Shown piece by piece: positions 18,731-26,258 of a stretch of 64,000 nt of DNA. The notes under the pieces are model-generated. The model did not search any database. It was not told the DNA's origin and saw only the letters and a list, made by a program, of their open reading frames with translations. The translations under genes were made by a program, and so were the position numbers. Source of the stretch: RH-AL1 sp965198495 (GTDB lineage Bacteria; Pseudomonadota; Alphaproteobacteria; Rhizobiales; Beijerinckiaceae); assembly GCA_965198495.1 (NCBI GenBank), contig CBDAPL010000001.1, positions 1,736,001 to 1,800,000 of the forward strand, written 5' to 3'. Every line of letters starts with the position of its first letter. Position 1 is the first letter of the stretch.

Positions 18731-19783
18731 ATGGCTGCCCCGATCCCCGCCGACCATATTGACATCGCGTTCCGGTGCCTGCTCGACCGTTTGCCGGAAA
18801 GCGAGGCGACGGTCGCGGCCTTCCAGGCAATGGGCGACATGGGTACGGTGATCGCGATGATCCAGGCCTCGCCGGAGGCACGGGCCCGCACCAAGGACGC
18901 GCCCTATTGGCACTACAACAGTCGGATCGACGCGCTCGGCGTCATCCGCTCGCACGAGGACCGACGCCGACAGGCCGTACCCGGCCGCTTTGTGAACTTC
19001 GTAGGCGTCGTCATCGATCCGGCCGTGTACCCGCCGCTGCTGCAGAACCGCGCGGGCGAGATCGAGGGTCTGCCGCTTCCCTCTAACTGGCATGCGGACA
19101 TCGCCGAGTTCGCCGCCGCTCTGCGGGCGGTGGATTTGGCTAAAGGCACGTTCCGTGTCCTCGAACTTGGCTGCGGCTGGGGCTGCTGGCTGCTCATCAC
19201 AGGCGTCGCTGCGCGAAATCGCGGTCTCAAGGTTGACCTGATCGGCGCCGAGGGCGATGCCGGCCATGTGGCGTTTGCCGAGAAAGGATGCGCGGAGAAC
19301 GGCTTCTCCGCCGAGGAGTGCCGCATCGTGCGCGGCATAGTCGGTCCCAAGGAGGGCGTTGCGCTCTTCCCGAAGCAGGCGGTGGCCGGAGAGTCCTGGG
19401 GGCTGGAGCCTGTGTTCGATGCTTCGCCAGCGGCGGCTCGTGAGGCCGAGGCAAGCGGCAAGTTTGATATCTTGCCCATCCTGACGCTCGACGCACTCGC
19501 TCGGGACGGTGAGCCGATCGATCTCGTGCACATCGACATCCAGGGTGGTGAGACCGCGTTCATCGAGGGTTGCCTGCCCGCGCTAAAACGTCTGGCCCGC
19601 TACATCGTCATCGGCACTCACTCGCGTGAGATAGAGGGACGGATCATGTCTTTGCTTCAGCCGCCAGACTGGATTCTAGAAATCGAGCGCCCGGCAATAT
19701 TCGGCATCGATGTCGACGGCGCACGAGTCACGCATGTCGATGGAGTTCAGGGCTGGAAGAATAAGCTTCTCTGCGAGGAGTGA
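18731..19783 (+). CDS. FkbM-like SAM methyltransferase with N-terminal DUF4214-like module
   Basis: 350 residues. Residues about 5-58 (FRCLLDRLPESEATV, MIQASPEARAR) resemble the DUF4214 helical module seen in glycan and T1SS-linked proteins. Residues 140-330 are a class I methyltransferase: motif I VLELGCGWGCW, DLIGAEGD, and VHIDIQGGE, the FkbM-type acidic strand. It probably O-methylates a sugar made or transferred by this cluster. ATG 18731 directly follows an in-frame TTG; the ATG is preferred. The same module combination occurs in the triple methyltransferase at 26259. Confidence 0.78.
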   Translation: MAAPIPADHIDIAFRCLLDRLPESEATVAAFQAMGDMGTVIAMIQASPEARARTKDAPYWHYNSRIDALGVIRSHEDRRRQAVPGRFVNFVGVVIDPAVYPPLLQNRAGEIEGLPLPSNWHADIAEFAAALRAVDLAKGTFRVLELGCGWGCWLLITGVAARNRGLKVDLIGAEGDAGHVAFAEKGCAENGFSAEECRIVRGIVGPKEGVALFPKQAVAGESWGLEPVFDASPAAAREAEASGKFDILPILTLDALARDGEPIDLVHIDIQGGETAFIEGCLPALKRLARYIVIGTHSREIEGRIMSLLQPPDWILEIERPAIFGIDVDGARVTHVDGVQGWKNKLLCEE

Positions 19784-19938
19784 CTTTCTTGCATTAATGC
19801 GTGCACAACGTCTTACTTGGTTGGGTCCATTGTTCCTATCAACAGGCCCGCGCGACGATTAAGTCAGAGTGAGCCTAAATAGAGCAATCGGCAAGATACC
19901 AAGGTGTAGTCGCTCCACAAATCGCAGTTTAACATTTT

Positions 19939-21642
19939 TTAGGATCTAAAATACAAAGATTGACTATAATTGCTCAATATTGTTTCCGCACTGATGATGC
20001 GACGCCCCGCATAGAACTTATCTAACTCGCTCTGCCTGTTAGGAACAGCGCCGAACTCCTCGACGATCTGAACATAATTGTCTGCCAAAGTAGTGGAGGC
20101 TGGATTAAGGTTGGACAACGCCACCAGTCCAGTCGGCTCGCAATCGATCAAGACGATCTTGAGATCTGGTCGATATCTTTCAAGAATAGGTATGACTTTC
20201 CACACATCTCCCGTCCATGGACCGTATGGCTGAATGCGCGATGCCATGTCGATGGTAAACGGAAGACAGTCATGAAGGAGAATCAAGCCGGACCGCCTGC
20301 AGGCTGCTTCGGTATTGAAAATATCCCGGAGAAGGAATTCAAACAGGTGCATGCCGTCCAGGAACGCTAAATCGATATCGGTTGGGCGCTCCTTGGCGAA
20401 AAAACTGTCGCTGGTCTGCCGATAAAGATGGAGTGACTTCTTCCCCACAGTTGGGTCTACGGTTAACGCAAATCCGGGATCAACACCGATCGCGTTTTCC
20501 ACTTTCATGCCGGCCAGATTAATGCCCGCCTGAACGCCGATCTCGAGATAGTTTTGAACCTCGCGTTGTTGGCAGATGTCAGATAGGAACTTCATGTAGA
20601 AGGTGCCGGCAAACTGTACTGTAGGCATGGATGAAAGCATGGATCTTCCCAGTGTCCGCGAACTACCGTTTCGTTGTTTCACCGAATCTGCGTAGAAATT
20701 AAAGAGCTGCGACGTGTAGTATAAAATCGCCTCATTGCACAGGTAATCGATCGCAAAATCTCGTCCCGCCACTGCGACCGCCTCATAAAGACCGGCGTTC
20801 TCCCGTTCTCTTCGCAAAATATCGATGACGTCAGCGTCGTTGGACGCTGACAGATAATGTTCGCCATTTTGCAACCCTCGAAAGTAGAAAAGCTCGAACT
20901 CAGACGTATACTTTACGAGCACGCTATTCGACGCCAAGCTTATCTCAACTCGAGAGCACGCCGCGCCATGCCCATCGATAGAAATGAGGAAGCGATGCGT
21001 CATCTGCTCCGGCCAGCTAAGCCGTCGATCGCTATAACCCTCTGCTCTAATAGCATCTGCAACGATGTCGCTTTCACACGAGACGATGTTGGGCAGATAA
21101 AAGCAAACATCTTCGACTTCAGCAAAATAACGAGCCGATCGAATTCGAGGAATAGAATTCTCTCGGAGGGCCTCCATAGATATAGTGCCACCTCCTGTTG
21201 TTGAGCCTGCGAAAACCGCACTTATGCTTTTGTCATAGTAAGCAACCTGATCAGGAATAACGCCTTGGGTGAAACTATTCTTCTCAAAAAGCTCGATGTC
21301 TGGAAGTAGAGGGAGAGGCGATCCTTGCATTCTCTGAAATGTGAAAACAGGAATATCGGAGCGAGGAGGCCCATCGTCGCATACATTCAGCGCGAAAACT
21401 ACATCTTTTACTTTGTAATGTTCGAGCATGTCCGAAAAAAAGAGCCGGTACCGTTCCGCTCTAAGCATGTAGGCGGGAAACGTAGACTTTTCCTTGTAAT
21501 CGACTTTGTTTCCGTGAATTTCGAAGAGGTATGTGGATGGACTCACACGCTCCAAATCCACCATTGCCTCTGAGTAGTCGCCAGACCAGGAATGCATGTC
21601 CGATGCAGCCCATTGCTGCAACACGTCAAAAGCTGCCGTCAT
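19939..21642 (-). CDS. GT90-type glycosyltransferase fused to a SAM methyltransferase
   Basis: 567 residues. The N-terminal ~300 resemble glycosyltransferase family 90 (CAP10/LpsA-like): DIPVFTFQRMQGSPLPLLPD, then SISAVFAGSTTGG, and SWPEQMTHRFLISIDGHGA, the usual donor-site region ending with LASNSVLVKY. The C-terminal ~220 are a class I methyltransferase (NYLEIGVQAGINLAGM, DLAFLDGMHLFEFLLRD, LILLHDCLP; Methyltransf_24-like). Both domains look complete, so one protein may add and methylate a sugar. ATG 21642 has GGAG 8 nt upstream; the longer frame would begin with TTG at 21663. The gene is less GC-rich than its neighbours, suggesting transfer. Confidence 0.78.
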   Translation of the reverse strand: MTAAFDVLQQWAASDMHSWSGDYSEAMVDLERVSPSTYLFEIHGNKVDYKEKSTFPAYMLRAERYRLFFSDMLEHYKVKDVVFALNVCDDGPPRSDIPVFTFQRMQGSPLPLLPDIELFEKNSFTQGVIPDQVAYYDKSISAVFAGSTTGGGTISMEALRENSIPRIRSARYFAEVEDVCFYLPNIVSCESDIVADAIRAEGYSDRRLSWPEQMTHRFLISIDGHGAACSRVEISLASNSVLVKYTSEFELFYFRGLQNGEHYLSASNDADVIDILRRERENAGLYEAVAVAGRDFAIDYLCNEAILYYTSQLFNFYADSVKQRNGSSRTLGRSMLSSMPTVQFAGTFYMKFLSDICQQREVQNYLEIGVQAGINLAGMKVENAIGVDPGFALTVDPTVGKKSLHLYRQTSDSFFAKERPTDIDLAFLDGMHLFEFLLRDIFNTEAACRRSGLILLHDCLPFTIDMASRIQPYGPWTGDVWKVIPILERYRPDLKIVLIDCEPTGLVALSNLNPASTTLADNYVQIVEEFGAVPNRQSELDKFYAGRRIISAETILSNYSQSLYFRS

Positions 21643-21649
21643 GATCCCG

Positions 21650-21965
21650 CTCCAAGCCCTCAACCTCCAACAGCCGCAATCGTCCGACGAGATCTTTAAG
21701 ATTATAGGTTACAACCACGCGCACGCCAACGCCTAGGTGCCGCGGATTACCACCGTCCAGCGTACGAGGCTCGTAGGTGAAGATTGTGTTCATGACTTGA
21801 GTTGACCTTCGCATGCGCGATTGGCACTATCAAACGGTGCTGGCCCCTCTGGAAAGCGGTTGACGTTCGTGGCGTTGACGTGTGCGCGCGCGCGCCAAGA
21901 GGGCAAGAAGCTGTAGAGTTGTTGTTTGGCACAAGCCGCATCAGCAGTCAGTGGTAGGATTTACT
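21650..21965 (-). pseudogene. Decayed copy of the 3' end of the GT4 gene at 22629-24794
   Basis: Pieces in two frames match the last ~90 residues of the neighbouring glycosyltransferase: RLIVPIAHAK against RLMVPIANAR, then TIFTYEPRTLDGGNPRHLGV against IIFTYDESRKPDGADQRYLG, and DLVGRLRLLEVEGLER against DLAGRLRLWEDTGVER. At DNA level GATTGGCACTATCAAACGG here corresponds to AATTGGCACCATCAAACGG near 22810. A frameshift separates the halves near 21800. No catalytic region is left, so this is a remnant of a paralogue whose body was deleted or replaced, with the GT90 gene now next to it. Confidence 0.75.
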
Positions 21966-22208
21966 AGACGACGCGTCTTCAATCCTCAGTCTGGTCTATC
22001 TATTTGCGCCCAATGAGCACTGGATTACTAGATGACTCTTCTAGAACCTGGACTACAAGGCCGGCCCTTTCCAAGCAGATCGTAATAAATGGAAGTGACC
22101 ACCCGCTTGCGAACCAGCCGGACTTTCTCATGCAGTATATCGAAAGTGGATCTAGGCGGAGGCCCCAATGATGCCATCAGTTATCGTTGAGGGGTTCATG
22201 TACTAAGG

Positions 22209-22515
22209 CTAGACACCCTCAGGCTTCAGCATGGCCGCTATGCGGTCGATTACAAGCCACGGCCTCATTGCATGATGGAGACACTCGTAGAAAAGCTCCA
22301 AATCGCAGGACGCCGGTTCACCTTCATAATCCTCAAAAGATGAGGTCACGGGATTGATCGGCAACCCGGACCTCGTTGCTCTTCGGCGAATAAGCTCGAC
22401 GAAATTCCGGTTCATGTCGACTGCGGTCACGTTGACCCTGTGTAGGCGCGAATCTCGGAGCCAGCTCCCAAATCGAGCACACTGCCGAACGCGGATTAAC
22501 ATGTTTAATCAGAGA
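22209..22515 (-). pseudogene. Methyltransferase remnant, frameshifted
   Basis: The minus strand reads VLDLGAGSE (SAM motif I) in one frame near 22475, then, after a frame change, VTAVDMNRNFVELIRRRAT, ELFYECLHHAMRPW and IAAMLKPEGV, the usual order of a class I methyltransferase. The N-terminus and everything after LKPEGV are missing. It is probably another casualty of rearrangement within the glycan cluster. Confidence 0.65.
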
Positions 22516-22628
22516 GAGAATGCGCACCAAGTAAGTGGCAGCATTGCTATGTCTGGCAATCAGAGGCGAGCTTTATCTGACTGGAAGCGATCGCTTAAAA
22601 GACAGAGCGTGCATTGCCCCAACGGTAT

Positions 22629-24794
22629 TCACACCCTTTCCACGCCTGTATCCTCCCACAGCCGCAATCGTCCGGCGAGGTCGTCGCGCGGATATACGAC
22701 GATCGAGCGTACGCCGATCCCGAGGTAGCGCTGGTCGGCGCCGTCCGGCTTACGCGACTCATCGTATGTGAAAATTATACTCACGGGCTGGGCTGCCCTG
22801 GCATTCGCAATTGGCACCATCAAACGGCGATTGTTCATGCCGGAGAAGCGGCCGACGTTCGTGCCGTCGACGCTGATCGTGCCGATCGCGTCTTTGTAGA
22901 TCGGCGGTACGACGACGTGGATATAGGCGACGAGATCATTTGGCGTGTCGGCGGGTGGGACCAGCCGAAGTTCCGCCTTCGGGCCGCAGGCCCAGGTGCA
23001 GTTCACGTCGAGGTCGAACCAGTTCCAGCCTTCGAGCAGGTCGAGCGCGTCCTCCTGATCAAGGAAATTGGCGAACACCTGGGTCGACGAGGCGTCCGGC
23101 TCGGCCGCTTCGATGTTGTAGAACTGGTACGGGCGCCCGAACGCGATCGGCTTGCGCTGGATGGATGGCGGGTGCCCGACGAGGCGCAAGGTCAGGCCGG
23201 CGAGTTGATCCCGTAGCGCCTCTGAGGCCTCGGTCCAGGACGGCGGCTTGAAGGTCGCGCGCAGGTGCGCCTCGTGCTCAGCCAGCGCCGCGCGATCGCC
23301 GATCAGCCGGTCGCACATCTCGAAGGCGGCTGAGGCGTCATAGGGATCGATGTACATGGCGTGCTCGCCGCCGGCTTCGGGCATCGAGGTCGTGTTGGAG
23401 CACAGGCAAACCTTGCCGCGCGCCATGCTCTCCGTGATCGGCAGGCCCCAACCTTCCGTGAAGCTGGGAAAGACGGTGAACAGGCAGCTGTCGTAGAGCT
23501 CGGACAGATCGGCATTGGACACGCCCTGGAGGTGCACGATCGTCTCCTCGGCGTAGTTCGTAACCTTCAGCGTGCGCATGAAATCTTCCATGTACCAGCC
23601 GACGCGGCCGACGAGCACGAGCCGCGGCACATTCGCCGCCCCGTATTTGGCCACGAGGCGCCGCCAGACGTGGAACAGCAGCATGTGATTCTTTCGCGGC
23701 TCGAGCGTGCCGACGCAGAGGACGAACGGTCCCTTGACGCCGAGACGAGTCGGCGCGCCGGCCCGGCGCGTGCCGGCTTTCTCGGCGTCGGTTATGGTGC
23801 CGCCCATCGGGACCACGCTGATCTCAGGCGGGGTACGACCGAGGGTGTGGAGCGTACCGAGTAAATCGTCCTTCGAGTAGCTTGAAATTGAGAAGACGTG
23901 GTCGGCGTGAATCGACATTGCCGCCATAGCGCTGGCGAAACGGGGGATGAGCGGCGCCGGCACGACCTCTGGTGCGGAGATCGGAATTAGATCGTAAAAG
24001 ATCTGGAGGTAGCGCGCGCCGTAGAAATATTTGACGCAGCGGATGATCTCGTTGTGCTGATCGAGCGCCCATGGCGCGCCCAGGGTAAAAAGCGTATCGC
24101 CCGCCTGAAACGCCGCGCGACTCGTCAGCCCCAGTTTAAAGCGCTGAACGTGGCCGTGCCACTCGCTTTTGGAAACGGCATCCAGATCGCCGGCTTCCTC
24201 GAGCAACTGGTTGAACTGCTGGTGTGGAACGTTCAGGAAACAGTTGAGGTGCTTGAAGCGGGTGCAGATACGACAGGTCGCGGTGCCGATTCGCGCATTA
24301 CCGAGGCTCAGGAGATAGCCGGCCTGGACCCGCTGGATCCCTGAAAGCTCGCGATGATGCGTGAGAAACTCGATGAGGTCGCTCGCGTCGAGGTGGAGCA
24401 CCGGCGTCGTGCGCGCCTCGATATTCCGCATTTGCTGCCGCAGGACGACGCGCTCGCCGCCATTGCTCGCGACCGTCGCGAGAGTTAATGTTTCGGCGCA
24501 AAACAGGGCTTTGGTGGGCACTGGCAACTGGTACCCGTGAAAACCCTGGCCATAACCCGCAATCTTTAGATCCTCGCGCATTAAGTTGGCGAAGCCATGG
24601 GCAACGAGTCCATGGTCTAGGTAGACCCGCAGCTCCAGCGCGGTTCCAGGCTCGTCGCAGTCTGCAGCCCAACCACGTATGAAGTTAGGTCCAATTTGAT
24701 CGACAAAGCCGATTAAGTTTTTGAGCTTAGGCCTACCAACAGACTTTAGAATGCTTCGCACTACCGGTACTTTCATGCGTATGGCTCGGACCAT
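22629..24794 (-). CDS. Large GT4-family glycosyltransferase with N- and C-terminal beta domains
   Basis: 721 residues from ATG 24794, which has GGGG and AGG a short distance upstream; the frame runs to 24977 but that part is not protein-like. An N-terminal domain (GFVDQIGPNFIRGWAADCDE) of a type common in glycan proteins is followed by the GT-B core about 135-530: LSGIQRVQAGYL, FYDLIPI, VLCVGTLEPRKNH, FPSFTEGWGLPITESMARG. A further ~160-residue C-terminal domain (PADTPNDLVAYIHVVVPP through YLGIGVRSIVVY) is of unknown function and exists as a decayed copy at 21650-21965. Likely role: sugar transfer in surface polysaccharide assembly, with the extra domains perhaps binding acceptor. Confidence 0.8.
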   Translation of the reverse strand: MVRAIRMKVPVVRSILKSVGRPKLKNLIGFVDQIGPNFIRGWAADCDEPGTALELRVYLDHGLVAHGFANLMREDLKIAGYGQGFHGYQLPVPTKALFCAETLTLATVASNGGERVVLRQQMRNIEARTTPVLHLDASDLIEFLTHHRELSGIQRVQAGYLLSLGNARIGTATCRICTRFKHLNCFLNVPHQQFNQLLEEAGDLDAVSKSEWHGHVQRFKLGLTSRAAFQAGDTLFTLGAPWALDQHNEIIRCVKYFYGARYLQIFYDLIPISAPEVVPAPLIPRFASAMAAMSIHADHVFSISSYSKDDLLGTLHTLGRTPPEISVVPMGGTITDAEKAGTRRAGAPTRLGVKGPFVLCVGTLEPRKNHMLLFHVWRRLVAKYGAANVPRLVLVGRVGWYMEDFMRTLKVTNYAEETIVHLQGVSNADLSELYDSCLFTVFPSFTEGWGLPITESMARGKVCLCSNTTSMPEAGGEHAMYIDPYDASAAFEMCDRLIGDRAALAEHEAHLRATFKPPSWTEASEALRDQLAGLTLRLVGHPPSIQRKPIAFGRPYQFYNIEAAEPDASSTQVFANFLDQEDALDLLEGWNWFDLDVNCTWACGPKAELRLVPPADTPNDLVAYIHVVVPPIYKDAIGTISVDGTNVGRFSGMNNRRLMVPIANARAAQPVSIIFTYDESRKPDGADQRYLGIGVRSIVVYPRDDLAGRLRLWEDTGVERV

Positions 24795-25309
24795 CAACCT
24801 GCCCCGACTCCTTGTATCTTCAAATCGATAGGTTGCAAGGTTTAGGCTTTTGGCGACGGCGACGGACGGGATCCCACGAGCTTCAAAGGGTTGCGATGCC
24901 CGGTTGGTAAGCACGGTATGACGATCGCTACTGCGCTTGCGCACGAGCCTGCCTCCGCGAGGGAGGCAGATGGACATTAATCTAGCTCTATTTGAGCATC
25001 GTTGCTAAAGATCGGCTGGACGGTCAGGTTTTTCGATGGCGAGGTCATCATCGCGCATCAGACGGGCTTGTCGTGTTGGCGCGACCTGCTTAATGGCTGT
25101 TGTATAGGCGTGATGGACGAAGGTATCCTGGCCCAAGAGTTTGGAGGTCCCTTTCCGCCTTCGCGATCCGAATTTTTCCGCGCCGTAAACCCGCATGCGT
25201 GGACCGACCGTCTGTGTCGGTGGCACTTGCGCCTGCTGATTTGTAAATTCGAGGAGAGGCGCGGTTCTCGAACGGATCGTGCGAGCTCGTCCGTCTTAAG
25301 TGACGAGAC
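24795..25309. other. No recognisable gene (about 515 bp)
   Basis: This holds the upstream region of the GT4 gene and a + strand frame at 25002-25325 with no family resemblance. The neighbouring IS relic suggests transposition debris. Confidence 0.35.
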
Positions 25310-25766
25310 CTTGCGATGCGTATGACGAGGATCATGGCGGAGGCGGCGAAAGCGCTCGACGACCCAGCTTGAGGGTGGGACGGCGAGCCGGCCTGATGCG
25401 TGGGCTTGCGGACGATCTCTCCATCGATGGTCGTCGCCTTCGCGGGCCGCTCGCCAGCGTAGCTGCTGGCGGCGAAGGCTTTCGTCACGAACGGGAAAGA
25501 CCGGCGCGACAGGCGCAGACAATTGGCGCGTCATTGCGGTCTTGCACGCTGGCCGCCTGTGGCTCGAGGATTAACCCACGCCCGTCGCCAACATCCATGC
25601 CCTGGCGCTTGCGGCCCATCACCTTCCTGGCGGCGTCGTAGCCGGGCCGCCGCTCTCGGCGGGCGTCACGCTCTGGCTGCGAGGACGACCGCCTTTGGCG
25701 AAACTCCGCTCGCGATCGACCATGACGAGAGCGTGGTGGATCGTCCCAACAAGCGGCATCAGTCAA
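25310..25766 (-). mobile_element. IS5-type transposase remnant
   Basis: Read from 25766 downward, fragments in several frames line up with an IS5-family transposase: KVMGRKRQGMDVGDGRGLIL and ASVQDRNDA (first catalytic-core part), then KAFAASSYAGERPAKATTID and EIVRKPT, SSWVVERFRRLRHD (the WVVER block with the last catalytic Glu) and AASAMILVIRIARS at the end. Internal shifts and stops destroy the frame. The N-terminal part is absent and no terminal inverted repeats could be identified. Confidence 0.72.
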
Positions 25767-25769
25767 ATT

Positions 25770-26258
25770 AGTTTCATAGCCAAAGCCGCAGCGACTATGC
25801 TGCCGCTTGCAGGTTCTAGGCCGAGAGCAATCATACGGTATTCCGACATCATAAGTTAGGTACTAGGGCCCTGGTGTTTTAAGGAAAAACTTCGGCACGA
25901 TGCCCGCAGGCGACTCTTCTTACATTGGATACTGAAGCGCAATCCGAAAACCTAAAGTATGGCTGGGTGGAGAATGCCGTCCGAGAGCATGGAGTAGGCG
26001 AGGCCGCTGCTGCCGGGCATGACCTTCGCGACCAGCGCCTACGAGTGCGTCGATGGCGTGCTCCGGCTGCTTAAGAAGCCGATCGGTCGTTAAGGCACTC
26101 GCCGAACTCGACGGCGAGCTATTCGTCCAGCCGGGCCACTCTCATCAATGGCGCGGCGCTCGCTGCCGCGCTGAGGGTCGCCTTAATCGAGTGTGCATTA
26201 TCAAGATTAATGCTATCGCGAGCGGACGGTCTTTCCTGCGCAACATGTCGAATTGGCT
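25770..26258. other. No recognisable gene (about 490 bp)
   Basis: Short frames only and no motif. It contains the upstream region of the triple-methyltransferase gene. Confidence 0.35.

Noticed and set aside
25002..25325. 107-codon + strand frame before the IS5 relic
   Set aside because: No domain resemblance, no ribosome site, and it overlaps the end of an antisense transposase remnant.
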